Positions 11,115 to 23,023 of a stretch of DNA of 64,000 bases are shown here, piece by piece. The position numbers were made by a program, and so were the translations under genes. Source of the DNA: Halichondria panicea. Its lineage: Eukaryota > Porifera > Demospongiae > Suberitida > Halichondriidae. Each line of letters begins with the position of its first letter. The stretch's first letter is position 1. The stretch spans positions 3,477,047-3,541,046 of the forward strand of contig NC_087388.1 of assembly GCF_963675165.1 (NCBI RefSeq). Reading direction: 5' to 3'. The notes under the pieces are model-generated. The model did not search any database, was not told the DNA's origin, and worked only from the letters and a program-made list of their open reading frames with translations.

Positions 11115-11847
11115 TACAGGGGAAATAGGTCCCTTTCCCTTTTCACCATGACTTTGTCCTTTCTAGTTCTTCCGTGTCCCCCTTCAGGTCCCTCTCGGAT
11201 TGTCCCGTCTCTCGGATTGTCCCGTGAAGTCCCAAATGTCCCCGGCCACCGCGACTTTAGTCCCAGGACCTCCAAAATTCCCGGGAAATTTCCAGCCCCC
11301 AGGGTTAGGGTAGTAAGACATATTGTCAATGGCGAGAGATGGTTCCAGATTCCCCGGTTTTGCCACGCAGCGTTACTTGTGTTGTTGTGTGCTAAAGATA
11401 CTTACTGTCACATTCTAGCGGACAGACCAATGAACCTGTTTACTATACAGGTTCCTTTGATCACTAATCAAAGGAAGAACCATTGATGAGATGACTAAAT
11501 CGAGGGTTGGTGTCAGGGTTAGGTAAAGATCAATCATAATTAACAAGCAAAACATCAAAACAACATGATAAATCACACATAAATCATAAAGTGAACACAA
11601 CATGAAACCTAAGTCACATAATTATAACATCATCAGTTAAATAGAAAATCATCATAATTGGATATCAGTTAAACAGTTCCATTGGCGATCTTATTGGTAG
11701 TATTTGCACAGGTTTTTGACCTTATCACGTATTTGTTGGGCACTTCTGTTCACTTCAGGGTTGTCTGTGATAAATGTGTTAGCCTGATCCATTTTAATAC
11801 ATTTCCCCTTCTGATTCTGAATTGAATTGTGACCGCAAAGTATTTCT
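11115..11847. other. Gene-poor spacer
   Basis: Pyrimidine-rich stretch (11130-11300) with repeats of CTCTCGGATTGTCCCGT, then AT-rich DNA. No supported gene. The overlapping minus-strand frames at 11114-11366 are alternative readings of the same low-complexity sequence. Confidence 0.45.
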
Positions 11848-11867
11848 CTACGGCTCTTGTTTCGGTT

Positions 11868-12439
11868 TTAATAAACGGGACCCGTTTCTGTAGCTTGGGC
11901 TCCTCCGTCGGCTTTTGCTTGGACCTGCACTTGCAGCAGCGGAGGTGTTGATAAGATCATAAGCCGTGTGGCCGTGTGGATGGTTCTGTTGTAGTGTGTT
12001 TCCTTCGTAGCTAAACTGTGAGACATCCACAAGTCTCCTCTTCTCTGTGTCAAGGTCTTTCGTGACGTGACGTGACGTGTGTTGCCACCAGTTTTGTGGA
12101 TGCCAAAAACTCAAACTGGAACCTCTCCTCTACTCTGTCGGCCAAGTGGTCAAGTTCTTTGCCGCCATATTTAATGAAGAACCTTTGTGTTGGCGGCACG
12201 GCACGTTCAGGTAATCTGTCATGTTGCTCATCATTTGTGGGGTCAGGATGAGGTTGGCCGAGCCCTGCGCCCCGGTTTTGTGGTGTTTCACCCTCACCAC
12301 CCAAGTGGATTCTCCCTCGACGGCCGCTTGAAACGCCCATCCCCTCTTTTGCTTCGAAGTTCTTGCACGAGGGTATCTTCACTAGCCCACCCAGAATAAG
12401 AAGTTGAGCATGCCCAGTAGCTGAATGCCACATGTTCAC
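11868..12439 (-). pseudogene. Unidentified ORF broken at a CGTGA repeat
   Basis: The minus-strand frame from 12439 contains RFFIKYGGKELDHLADRVEE and FEFLASTKLVATHVT, then runs into CGTGA repeated three times (12061-12075). A second frame continues KDLDTEKRRLVDVSQFSYEG down to about 11870. The two halves would be one chain if the repeat were shorter. The protein is hydrophilic, possibly helical, with a Ser/Arg-rich end (SKSRRRSPSYRNGS). No family recognised; no intron signal explains the frame change. Confidence 0.4.
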
Positions 12440-12995
12440 TATTAATTTTAGTGAGTTTTAGGTAGTAGCTAGTAAGACTATACTCCTTGCTGGACCAAGA
12501 TCAGACATTATAACTTTCTCTGTATGGATCTGTTTGCCGATGGTCCTATATGCTGAGAAAGGAAAACACAAGTCCAAGAAAGTTATCACACAGGCTAATT
12601 TTGCAGGTTACCTTGCCTTGGTTTTCTGAAACAAAGCACCTGATAGCTGCTCTGTAGGAGTATGACCTACCATCCTTTGAGAAGTTTCTGCTACATCTAA
12701 CATCATGCTACATCTAACATCAACGAATAGAATCAGAGTCCTGTTCATTCTCTTGTTATGCTTTAATCATACTCATGCATGCATTAGTATAACATTGTTG
12801 TTGTTTTCATACTATGTATTAAAATGAAATACAATAAACTTAATAATGAATTAATTGGCGAAGTGTAAACCTCGATTTGAGGCCGCGGGTGGGCGTATAT
12901 TAAACGCCCAGTCCGTATTTTCGCGAGGGTACGGTATAACTGCCCCCGGACGCTGGCATGAGCTGGTCAGAGAAGACCCTCTTGACGGGCAGTAC
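12440..12995. other. No gene seen
   Basis: AT-rich sequence with no credible ORF. A 14-bp direct duplication (CATGCTACATCTAA region, 12690-12722) is present. The segment 12870-12960 is locally GC-richer. Confidence 0.4.
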
Positions 12996-13691
12996 TCACT
13001 TGGGTGTTAAAAAAGTCCCACACAGCAACACAGCATCATTTGCGTGAGTAATGATTGGTAGGTTGTCTTTCCTTAAGATTGATGTCCAGTTTCGAAGAAC
13101 TTCAGATGTTCGTTCGGCCTCCCTGAATTGCTTGGACTCGACCTCGATCAGACATATGTAGTCGAGCTTCTGTATGATTCCCGAAGCCTTTATGTCTCGA
13201 CATAGGACGTTCCCAGTCAATGGGGAGTCCTTCCTTCTTGCCAGAATGCAGGTACTTGCTGGCATCTCGTGCCGTCTGAGCCTTGTTTCTCCCGTCAACG
13301 GTTTGTAACCATTGCTGGAATTGTAATTGTACAAGGGTAGGTTCTTTGTTGACGTCGTATTTAGGTAGCTGTGTAGTTTTGCAAAATCAATGGTCAATGT
13401 CTTTGTTACCACAAAATTAACGGTACCTGTCGGATTGATATCCTTGTCTGGCTCTGGCTAGTCCGTTCCTTGCTCCATCGACGACTGTCCCGGCTCCTTT
13501 ACTTGGTTAGGGACATACAACAGGGCATTTGATCGTGCTGCCCGGTTAGGGTGCATGACTTTGATGTGTTGGGATATCTTGTGGCTTTGACAAGCTACCA
13601 GGCAACGGGCACCACTTCTTGACGTTGTCGTCTTCACAGGAGGTCTCTTGATCCTGCCTCCTCTCTTAGTATAATGCAATGATAGTGGCAA
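12996..13691 (-). CDS. Unidentified minus-strand exons, zinc-finger-like start
   Basis: Two adjacent open stretches. 13458-13691 contains CLVACQSHKISQHIKVMHP, a C-x3-C/H-x3-H-like finger in a basic context. 12996-13412 contains NGYKPLTGETRLRRHEM and YICLIEVESKQFREAERTSE and ends at a good donor (AAGTGAGTAC, about 12999-13008). Similar finger-plus-core architecture occurs in recombinase-type mobile elements, but I see no catalytic motif, so function is unassigned. An acceptor-like CCGACAG near 13431 could start the second exon. Confidence 0.35.
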
Positions 13692-14154
13692 CTAACTTGT
13701 TCCTCATCCTCCACAGAAGTTGAGAGTGAGGGGGTCGAGAGTGAGGGTTCTTCTTGGGCCTCCTCCTTTGTTTCTTCGTCGGATATGTGGATTACATGTA
13801 CATGTATTTATGTGTTAATTATTGTACATTTATGATTGTATGCTATCTTTATAACACATAAATTCACATACATATTCCAACTCATCCGACATCGGTTAGA
13901 TTTTAGTAACCCTAGGGTTTATGGCACTTTTTTGGTTCAGGGTGGCACGTTAGTTCTAAAAGACCATGGCCCTAGTGAAGGCCAGGGTTAGGGTCTATAT
14001 GGAACCCTACGTTGTTTGCATTTGGTCCCTTGTTTCTAGATGCTTTAGTTTAGATTTTAGTAACCCTAGGCACTTTTTTGGTTCAGCTAGTTCAAAAGAG
14101 AACTAGTTCATAGAGAGACTGAATCGTTTTCCTTGCTAGTGCAGCAACTGGATG
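13692..14154. other. Spacer with repeated AACCCTAGG blocks
   Basis: No gene. GTTAGATTTTAGTAACCCTAGG appears in two slightly different versions (about 13893 and 14050), each followed by GCACTTTTTTGGTTCAG, so one is a dispersed duplicate of the other. Confidence 0.5.
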
Positions 14155-14639
14155 TTATAGGTGAACGAACCAGAGGATGGATTAAGTCAAAGTGGCGAGG
14201 TACACACACACTTATATATACGTCATACTTATACATCATCGATACTTGTACATAGGTGAACCAACCAGAGGATGGATCTCCACCATTAAACCCACTCACT
14301 CAAAGTGGCGAGGTACACACACACATATGCATGATATATAGCTTGTACATTATAGGCAGAGGATGGACACCTACCATCAAGCCCACACCCTCAAAGTAGC
14401 TCAAAGTGGCGAGGTACACACTCCCTCAAAGTGGTGTACACACACACACACTTATGATAACTTGTACCGTACTTAACCGTCGAACCGCCCATATGTTTTG
14501 AGAGCGGCTAAACAAGGGGTGGGCAGATATTGGCTACTGAACCGTGCAAGCGCCCACCAAACTCAATTAACACCTTGTCAGTAAATCAACAACACATTAC
14601 ATTACAGATAACAGGATACATGCATTAATAGGATACATG

Positions 14640-16018
14640 CATGCAAGATAAAAAAGCCATGATAAGAATAACATAATAATTTGTGAGCTCAGTCCTCCAC
14701 ATCTTGATCTTCAGAGTCTCATCAGAGAAGGGATCCCCCATGCTGTCTACATCCGAGTCTGAAGGGTCCTGGTTTTCTTGGTCTTCCTCATCCTCGTGGA
14801 TATCATCTGAAGCTTTATCATCCTCTGTTCCATCCAGAGCATTAGCCAATCCACAAACTAAAAAAGAATGCACTGTGATCGCTTGTTCAATGGATGCCCA
14901 GGCCCAGTCGATGACATCTTGTCTGGTGGGTTGCTTGAGATTCCCAGCTTTATCCACTCCTCCCATTCTTGCCTCAAAAGAATACACTGTGATCACTTGT
15001 TCAATGGATGCCCAGGCCCAGTCGATGACATCTTGTCTGGTGGGTTGCTTGAGATTCCCAGCTACTCCCATTCTTGCCTCATGTAGGTTTTGAAGGGTTT
15101 GTTGATACATTTGTCCATGGGCTGGATGATCGATGTACAGCCTCCAGGAATGACGATGACATTAGAGTTATAATTATCTCCTCTTAGCAATCTCAATGCT
15201 CTTGTAGCTGTCCACAACCACACATTGCAACCAGTGGTGATACTCCGCTCGTGTCATCCAGCCATTTGCTGTGGCCCTCATGCAGTGGCCCTCACCTGCA
15301 TGATAATAAAATGAAATAATGAAATGCACCGTAAATGTTTAAAGCAGGTATAGTAACTCGGAATTGCATTGTAACTATACAAGCTATGCAAGAACATTAT
15401 AATGCAGTTACAACTGTGAACCCTTTCTTCTCTGCACGGGTAGTTTTGATTCGAATAGTCCTTCCTCCAAGTAGAGACTGTTCCCGGGCATATCAAAGCG
15501 GCACATGGTTTGGTTCATGTTGTATATGTGTGATGGCTCAATCGAGTGCGTAGCGAGATAATATCCTTTCGAACTTGTAGAATCTGATCAGCATAGTCAG
15601 CTGGTACTTTCTGGGACACATTGGTGCCACGTCTGTAGCCAACGTTGTACCTTCCTTTCCATCGATGGAGCCAGCCTGATGTACACTTAAATCCTTGTAG
15701 TCTCAAACCCCCGGCAATTTCAGAGCTTATATTCGAAACAGCAAGTCCATTGCTCCTGTGTTCCTCCAGAAATTCAAACACCTTTTCATCGAGCTCTTTG
15801 GACAACGGGCATCTCCCACCTCCTAGTCGTCGTTTCTTTGCCAATGTTCCATGATTGTGTTGCTTTAGGTAGTGATCCCATTCACGGATTCGTTTACGAT
15901 CAATACCAAACTCCCGTGATGCTAGTGAGATGTCATGGTCATGAGTTCGAAGCCAGTCCACCACAAACTCCACAGTATAGCCCTTTTGGCGATTGAGAGA
16001 TTTGTTTGAAGCTGCCAT
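14640..16018 (-). pseudogene. pogo-like transposase remnant
   Basis: The N-terminal exon (16018 to about 15530) encodes MAASNKSLNRQKGYTVEFVV with a helix-turn-helix (REFGIDRKRIREWDHYL) and a second CENP-B-like domain (ELDEKVFEFLEEHRSNG ... SGWLHRWKGRYNV). The C-terminal part (about 15230-14640) has IQPMDKCINKP, PTRQDVIDWAWASI and SFLVCGLANALDGTEDD, the typical pogo tail, then an acidic end. The DDE core between about 15300 and 15530 is missing, so the gene is dead. A 114-bp tandem duplication repeats the tail. Confidence 0.72.
14866..15091. repeat. 114-bp tandem duplication in pogo tail
   Basis: The segment with CACTGTGATCGCTTGTTCAA and GCCCAGGCCCAGTCGATGAC occurs twice, starting at about 14866 and 14980, with a few substitutions and a short deletion in the second copy. 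The frame stays open, duplicating the peptide QPTRQDVIDWAWASIEQ. Confidence 0.9.
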
Positions 16019-16131
16019 GATAGATGCTAGATGCTAGTTGTAGATACACTTACATAGGACGATTTGATTTTATAGCAGGCACTACCCTACTGCATTGGAA
16101 ACAGTAGGATCATTCACAGTTCAGCTCACAC

Positions 16132-16195
16132 CAACCAGCATTGGAAACAGTAGGATCAATCACAGTTCAGCTCACACACCAACCAACAAACTGCA
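16132..16195. repeat. Direct duplication, about 50 bp
   Basis: GCATTGGAAACAGTAGGATC followed by ATTCACAGTTCAGCTCACA occurs from about 16090 and again from about 16138, with an ATT/AAT difference. It lies upstream of the pogo-like gene start. Confidence 0.8.
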
Positions 16196-17096
16196 GACAG
16201 CTTCGCCATAGATACTAGATTATATCATAATGATTGTATCCAAGATCACAATACCTTCTTTCTTATTTGAACATGGCAAGGTCATTCAGTGGTCATCATG
16301 TCTTTAAGGCACCGGCGAACTGTTGACAGTACAAGCTGAACCTAGCAATGCCTCTGACAATTTTGCTGTTGCAGTCTACAAAGGAGGAACGGTCATGTTC
16401 CAAGAAAGATTTCTCATGCTACTTTTTACGAAAAGGGTTACAGATAAAAGAAGACACTCTGCCTGGTGTTCAGAGGGAAACAGTGTCATCTTGAACGCTT
16501 GATGTCAGTTCTAACAAACTTGTACAACTCTAGCTAAAGTCATTGTTTTCTGAGCTAGCACTACTCTATCTATACTCTATCTATAGCTAGCTAGCTATAA
16601 GCTATCTCAAATTAAATCATGCATCCTGTTGACCTTTATCTAATTATAAGCTTACGCATGCGCAATAGTGAGCTGCAATAGTGGGCGCTTCTACGATTGC
16701 AAATAGGACTTTCAGGCAAAAGTAGGGGGTGGGCGGTTATTTGATATGGGCGGTTCGATATGGGCGGTTCGACGGTTAAGTACGGTACATATACAGATGA
16801 GCGATACACTACCTCAAAGTGGCGAGGTACACACATACGAATACATAATATTTATACCGGCACACTCCCTCAAAGTGACAAGATACAGTACTTATACACA
16901 CATAGGGTTACACTCCTTCCGGAGGCATACTCTTTGTAGACGACGTTTACTCTAAGTGTATGTATGTGTATGTATGTGTATGTATGTACATTTGACAGGT
17001 GGACCTAACTAAGAGTTCTGGCGAGGAGGATCGACCTTTCCACAGACACTACTTCAACTACTCACTGTGAGTCATTTGTGCATGTGAGCGTTTGTG

Positions 17097-18075
17097 CATG
17101 TGCATGTTTTAAATTGACCTTTGACATCACAGACTGCTGCCTCACTCATGCCTAGACTGAGACCTACCTTTGACGTCACAGACTGCTGCCTCACTCTTGC
17201 CTGAAGAGACCTCAGACGACTCAGAGACTGAGACCCATGAAGTTAGTCGCTTGTGCATGTTTTAAATTCACATTTGACCTTTGAACTCACAAACTGAGAC
17301 TACCTCTCAACACTCAGACCTCAGTTCGATGTACTCACAGGCAGACCTTAGTGGTTCTGATGAGCCTGGGACCCGTGACGTCTGTAGTCGTTTGTTGAGG
17401 AAGTCCAGGAAGGGCGATACACGAGGTGGTGCCACATCCCTACCCAACACCCGAAACTGTCGGCGGCTCAGAGGAAGGCGGCCTACCAGAATGCAGTGAG
17501 GTATGTAAAACCCTTACTCAATGCACTCAAGGTATCAGGGCCGATCTTCAAGGGAGAGGTAGAGGAAAGGGAGAGGTAGAGGAGGAAGAAGAGGAGAAGC
17601 CTCCATCACCAGTAATCTTTCCCATGGGAAGGACTACTCAGCCGTATCGGAACAGCCAACGAACGACTGGCTTCAGACACCGGACGGCAGATCGAAATCG
17701 AAAACTAAGTGACTGATACCAGCAAGTTTCTGCATTTCGATAAGCCGAAGGGGTCACCCATTGAATGGGAGGAAACTCCGAGCCCAGTGCGGCTTCTGGT
17801 ATAATGGACTACCTGGAGGACGCACTCAAGTTTTACAGAATAGAACTTGTGCAAGCAGAAACATCGGAGAACTGGAGATGTGTCTTGAGGAAGGACAAGA
17901 TGCAGGTCTACCTCAGGATTTGGGGTTCTTATAGTACTTCTTGTCCGCGCAAAGCGCAGGCAAGAAGTTCACTCGAAGTTCACTCAGCGCGCAGCGCTGA
18001 AATTTTTGACCACACCCCTTTTAAAGTTATAAGAGAGATAGTCCAGTGGAAAGACTTGGCTATAGACTTGTAGAA
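17097..18075 (+). other. Repeats and small unassigned ORFs
   Basis: Three tandem blocks (about 17110-17290) share TTTGACNTCACAGACTG and CTGCCTCACTC. Downstream, plus-strand frames (17281-17716; 17765-18073) contain SQADLSGSDEPGTRDV and MDYLEDALKFYRIELVQAET. They may be eroded exons, but there is no recognised family and several frame changes. A GC-rich hairpin-prone block (GCGCAAAGCGC; CAGCGCGCAGCGCTG) lies at 17945-18000. Confidence 0.3.
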
Positions 18076-19075
18076 CTTGACCATCAATAGGGTTAACGAT
18101 TATAGCAATTATACATGTAAGTATGCAGTGTCATTCAATATTGCAGTGTCATGCACTCTCTGCGTAGTTAAGGCCCAGGTCAAGGCCCAGGTCTGGCTGT
18201 AAATACCAAAATTTAACACTATGTTCATACTGCTGTATTATTTGCAATATACAATGTATGCTGCATCAAAATCAAAATGATCCAACTACTAGCGTAACAT
18301 ACACATGTACATTTACACAAAATCTAAAAGAATAATTTTCTTCTACTGTACTTAAACGAGTATAAAAGGAATTTCAAAATTGTGCCGCAAGACTTGCATA
18401 CACAGCTAGACTGGAAAACTCGACGTTAAATTCATGCCCGTCAACTTCGGGTGCAGCATGACGACTCACATTAATTGTGCTGCCTTGTTTAGGTATGCAA
18501 CAGCTTTTTATGGATGATAAACAGCGGAAAACAAGTAATTGTGAATGCTAGCGGGAAAAGATTTAGTGTGGCTGACTTCCATCATACCCATTGCTCTGTG
18601 ACATACCAAACTCCTTTGAGGAATCTTTCTACAGAGGCCAAGTTTTTGTCAGTATCAAAGATGCTCTATCTCGAGCAGTAGAATAACGTGTTAAAATTTC
18701 TGAAGCTATGTTTGTGCCGATGTACAGCGATGGCGATGTCTCCTCTGGTAACTATGAAGGAGGGTAAGAATGCACCCATTGTGCTCATTTGTGAGTGTAC
18801 CATCAACCCCACTCCTATCACCACCACTCCTATCACCACAAGTCAGCTCCTCTCGTCTCTCTAATCCTGGTCCCATTACAAAAAAGCAGTAAAAATACGC
18901 AAACAATCAGACTCACAAGCAGCGGCTATCGAACAACATGAAGAGAGCAATGAAGTTGGCTCGCCACCCTACCCATTGATGAACATGGTGGAGATGCCCA
19001 TTATGGCTGGCGACTTTCAAATCTACCATCACACTGCATCTGTGGTCACCACCAATTCACAGTTCAATCCGCCAC
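18076..19075. other. No intact gene
   Basis: AT-rich DNA with short duplications (CAATATTGCAGTGTCAT near 18132-18152; AAGGCCCAGGTC near 18171-18193; ACCACTCCTATC near 18809-18838). No ORF with family motifs. Confidence 0.4.
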
Positions 19076-19470
19076 AACGAACTGAGGGACATTACAGCGG
19101 GTTTCCTCACTGAGGTTTGCCACAACGATGGAACTGAACCACCACTCCAACCTCTCTCAGGAGAACAACTCAGACTTAGAACAGCCCGCAAACAGAGCGT
19201 GCCTAGATATTGCAGCAGATAATTTCTGGGGAAGAGGGGTGTTTCGCCAGAGTCATCGACATACCGTCAATGCTACCAGAAGAACGGAACGAACTAGAGA
19301 AGAAAAGAGCATACGATGAAGGCGCTTCTCAACATCAGGAGGAATGGTCTACAAAAGAATAGCCTCAATGACAGCACAGAAACAAAACAAAACAAGACAT
19401 ACAGTAAGATAATCCATTGGATCAGACTCTACTACGCTCAGGTGCAAGATCAAGCATTCACCATTCGAAA
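19076..19470 (+). pseudogene. Retroelement C-terminal (restriction-like endonuclease) fragment
   Basis: Reading across frames gives ELRDITAGFLTEVCHNDG, then PLQPLSGEQ, ACLDIAADNFWGRG, KKRAYDE-like and YKRIASMTAQK...SKIIHWIR. These match, in order, the better-preserved copies at 30243-30931 and 44908-45616 (EIRDLTARLLTEVC; ARLDVAASGLWGG; FYKRLASLLAEK). Several frameshifts and stops occur. Adjacent sequence on both sides is unrelated to the other copies, so this is an old truncated insertion. Confidence 0.65.
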
Positions 19471-19599
19471 ACATCTCTCAATAACAATTATAAGTTTGCA
19501 AAAAAAAACAACTTGTACTCACACCAGTACTCACACCATCTATCAGGCATGGGGGACTCCTTCCTGAATCAGGTAATAACATGTAGTATTATATCAAAT

Positions 19600-20558
19600 A
19601 AAAGTCACGTTCTAAATTATTAATTTTTACGCAGAGAATCATCTGATTTACCAAGTCAAATTTACTTAATCATGCATTTGGCAGTTGTCTGAGCACGTAC
19701 AGCAGCGGGTTGACCTCATGACCTCACAACAGGTAAAACTAATAATGTGTTAATTACTAGATGTATATACCGTAGAGCTAAACATTTCTACGGCCCAAAA
19801 ATTCGAATAAATGAGTAAACGCAGAAATATTATCCTTCTTTTTACAGTGGGCCGCAAACATTTCTAGCTATATACAGTACATTACTTAATTACAGCTGGA
19901 CACAACACCTATTGTCCAACACGCGTCAACTCCGGTACGAGTGTTTGTATACACAATGCATTTTTAACTAGGAAACACCACAAAAAAAAAAAAAAATAGA
20001 AACAAGAATCAGCTCAAAGAGACCTCAGGAAAAGCCACTCCCACGGCCGTTTCCTTTGCCTGAAAATTTTCAGGTAACCATCATGGAAAGCATCAAAAAG
20101 GGCGTATTGATTGGAAGATTGTTTTTCAGCATAAATCCCGGCCACTGTCTGACGAATATCAGGAGGTTGCACTCCAAGCAGTGAAAAAATGGCCATTTCT
20201 GGGAAGACACGTGCCACTAAAATATCCCAATCATACTATTATAATCACACTCATTGGTTATGGACACTCATTGGTTATACATAGCAACAGTAACACAAAA
20301 TATTCATTTCGTTGTACATGTATATAGGCATATTTTCTGAGACGGCCTTATAGGAAAAACGAGAGCAGGAGTAGGGACAAAAATCGTTTTCCCTAGTGCT
20401 CCTTCAATGACACCACTCCTCTCAGAGGATAGGCCTGCTTTCAAACGGCACATAAAGCGACTAAAACTCGAGTGCAACAAAAGACATCAGGAGGTGATTG
20501 CAATTTATATTGTCACGATTACTATTAATTATCTGACCAGATCACAAAAAGTCTCATG
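19600..20558. other. No gene seen
   Basis: AT-rich sequence with an A-run at 19981-19996. The minus-strand frame at 20014-20217 (FSLLGVQPPDIRQTVAGIYA) is short, isolated and unassigned. Confidence 0.4.
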
Positions 20559-20562
20559 TTAA

Positions 20563-23019
20563 CCGATTATACGCCGCAGACGCATAAATGCGTCATGTCG
20601 CTATGATGCCATAGACGCATTTCTGCGGCAGCTGCAGTTGAACGTCTTCTTTTTGCAAGATCTCGAAAGGAGGAGGACCTACTGCTTGCTAGAGCACTGC
20701 AAACGGCCGAGCGCTAGCTAAGGTAACTGTAGACTAAGCATTGCATGGGGGTAACACATAAAAATTTTGCACAAAAACGGTTTGAATACTGACAGATATT
20801 ATTAAATACAATATTAAATACAATACTACCACATAATAAAATAAAATACATGTAAATTAATTCTAACTATCTAAAACTTGAAGAATGACCAAGAGACAGC
20901 ACTTCACTGTGGAGGAGGTACTTGGCGATATATTGTCCGATGATGAGGAGGACCCAGAAGAACCTATGCAGGAAGGTAGTGACTATGAATTTTCAGACCT
21001 TGAGTCGGACAACGACGAATATGGTAAATACATAATTGCTACAAACATAGAAGTATTATGAACACTGTTCTCTTATTATTTAGATGATACGAGTGACTCA
21101 GGCCTAGACCCACCACCCCAACCCCCCTCTCAACCACCCCACCAACCCCCCTCTCAACCACCACACCAACCCCCCTCTCAACCACCACCCCAACCCCCCT
21201 CTCAACCACCACATCAACCCCCCTCTCAACCACCCCATCAACCCCCCTCTCAACCACACCAGCCACCGCCACCACTCCCTCCAGGTAAAATAACATCAGA
21301 AGAGGCTCATAATAAATTATTATTTTTACAGGTGCAAATATTACCCAATGGTCTGAGAACCTGACGACTGTCACAGTAAACGACTTTACATCCCTGACCG
21401 GTCCCACTGTAGAGATCTCTGATTGCCCGCTACACATTTTTCACCTCTTCGTCAACGAAGAACTACAGGAGAAAATAGTGGCTGGGAGCAATAGATACGC
21501 CAGGGAGGTTATGGGATGACAAGTACGATAAATGGAAGAAGATTGACACTGAAGAATTGGAAGCGTATTGGGGTTTTTGTATTCTTATGGGGATTGTCCA
21601 CTTACCATCTCTGGACGACTATTGGAGTAGAGACCCTCTTACACACTACGCCCCCATCACGACAAGGATTCCTCGGTGGCGCTTCAGGGAAATCTCTCGG
21701 TACCTGCACTTTGTCAACAACCAACATCTTGCTCCGAGAGGAAGTCCCACGTTTGATCGGCTGGGTAAGGTCCGCCCTGTGATTGATCATTTCAGCTTGC
21801 AATTCTCAGCCTTGTATAATCCATCCAAGAATCTTGCTGTGGATGAAGCAATATCCACAGCAATGATCAAATTTCAGGGTCGGTCCGCTCTCAAGCAGTA
21901 TATGCCTATGAAGCCGATCAAGCGTGGGATCAAAGTGTGGGTACTGGGAGATAGTACCAATGGGTACTTCAGTCGTTTCGATGTGTATACGGGGAAGCAG
22001 GAAATACGTCATGTCGGCCTCGGGGAACACGTGGTGAAGAAATTGACAAGCGAGTTGAAGAGGAAGAACCACCACGTCTACTTTGACAACTTCTTCACCA
22101 ACGTCAAACTGCTCGAGGATTTGTTGGAGGACGGAATCTATGGTTGTGGGACTGCTCGCAGAGACAGGAAAGGTTTTCCTCCTGCATTGAAGAAAGCTGC
22201 CCTAAAAAATTCCCTAAAACAGAGGTACAAAATAATTACACACACTCACCCACGCAACACTCATACACACACACACCCACGCAACACTCAGACACACACT
22301 CACACCCTCATACACACACCCACACACACGCAACACTCATACACACACACACACCCATGCAACATGCACTCTCACACAACCACTAATAATGCTACGTTAC
22401 CTTTACACAGAGGTACCAGTAAGACAGTCCAGAAGGGCCCCGTGACAGCAACCGCCTGGAAGGATAACAGGATCGTGAACGTCCTCTCCACGACAACACA
22501 GCCCACAGCTATAGGTTCCGTTCTCCGGCGACAAAAGGATGGAGTCAGAATTAATGTGCCATGCCCAGAGGCCATTATGTCGTACAACCAGCACATGGGT
22601 GGAGTTGACAGGGGTGACCAGCTCAGGGGCTACTACAGCTGCTAATAAAGGCTAAATAACGCTTCTCAGCACTACAAACTCTACAGCTACGTCCTATATA
22701 CTTACTACAATGAGTATTAGACTGTATAAAGCTTCTAGCGAATCTAAAGAGCCATGTAACAAAGCAGTATTATACGCAACTACTACTTACCGCTTGACAG
22801 AAGCAGATCACAGCCAATCCTTCGAGATAGTAAGCGATTTAGGCATCATCTTGTAGATCTTTGACTAGTATATCTTTCTAGCCTAACTTGTACTTCAAAA
22901 GTCGAAGCGCTTTCGAGTTACGCACTGTTTTCTACGGACTAATAAATTTTGTGCATTTTTTGAAAATTAATATGGCTGTGGGGGTGTCCCCGCAACGTTA
23001 CGTCATGGCGTATAATCGG
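20563..23019 (+). mobile_element. piggyBac element, 2457 bp
   Basis: Perfect 13-bp terminal inverted repeats CCGATTATACGCC (20563-20575; 23007-23019) are flanked by TTAA on both sides (20559-20562; 23020-23023), the piggyBac target duplication. The left subterminal region has a palindromic block (AGACGCATAAATGCGTC; TGCGGCAGCTGCAG) that recurs at 50928-51005. The element encloses a four-exon transposase gene. Confidence 0.95.
20885..22645 (+). pseudogene. piggyBac transposase (DDE_Tnp_1_7)
   Basis: The four exons are 20885-21023 (acidic start MTKRQHFTVEEVLGDILSDD), 21084-21284 (24-bp repeats encoding SQPPHQPP), 21332-22224 and 22411-22645; phases join. The three catalytic aspartates are visible: VLGDSTNGYFSRF (about 21945), VYFDNFFTN (about 22078) and GGVDRGDQL (about 22602). 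The intron 22225-22410 is a CA-rich microsatellite that happens to be open in frame. Two faults: a one-base frame shift near 21515, just before DDKYDKWKK, and two in-frame stops (22643-22648) after GYYSC, after which the frame stays open as SQHYKLYSYVLYTYYNE with no Cys-rich domain. It would excise and insert at TTAA; this copy is probably inactive unless the frameshift is an assembly error. Confidence 0.88.
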
Positions 23020-23023
23020 TTAA

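Larger units (their letters stand above)
14463..16789. mobile_element. Decayed pogo-like DNA transposon, 2.3 kb
   Basis: The ends are inverted matches of about 32 bp (14463-14494; 16758-16789) containing ACTTAACCGTCGAACCGCCC. The TTAA inside could be a target duplication (14473-14476; 16776-16779), or TA plus symmetric flanks; I cannot decide. The right end has an extra 14-bp direct duplication (GATATGGGCGGTTC). Inside lie the minus-strand N- and C-terminal parts of a pogo/Tigger-type transposase. Confidence 0.7.
14155..16910. repeat. Tandem repeat array split by a transposon
   Basis: Units containing CTCAAAGTGGCGAGGTACAC followed by CA/TA-rich DNA and GGTGAACCAACCAGAGGATGG occupy 14155-14462. 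The same units resume, in the same orientation, at 16800-16910, directly after the element at 14463-16789, so the array predates that insertion. Confidence 0.75.

Noticed and set aside
22225..22410. His/Thr-rich insert in the piggyBac protein
   Set aside because: Donor GTACAA and acceptor TTACACAG with matching phase make it an intron, not a domain.
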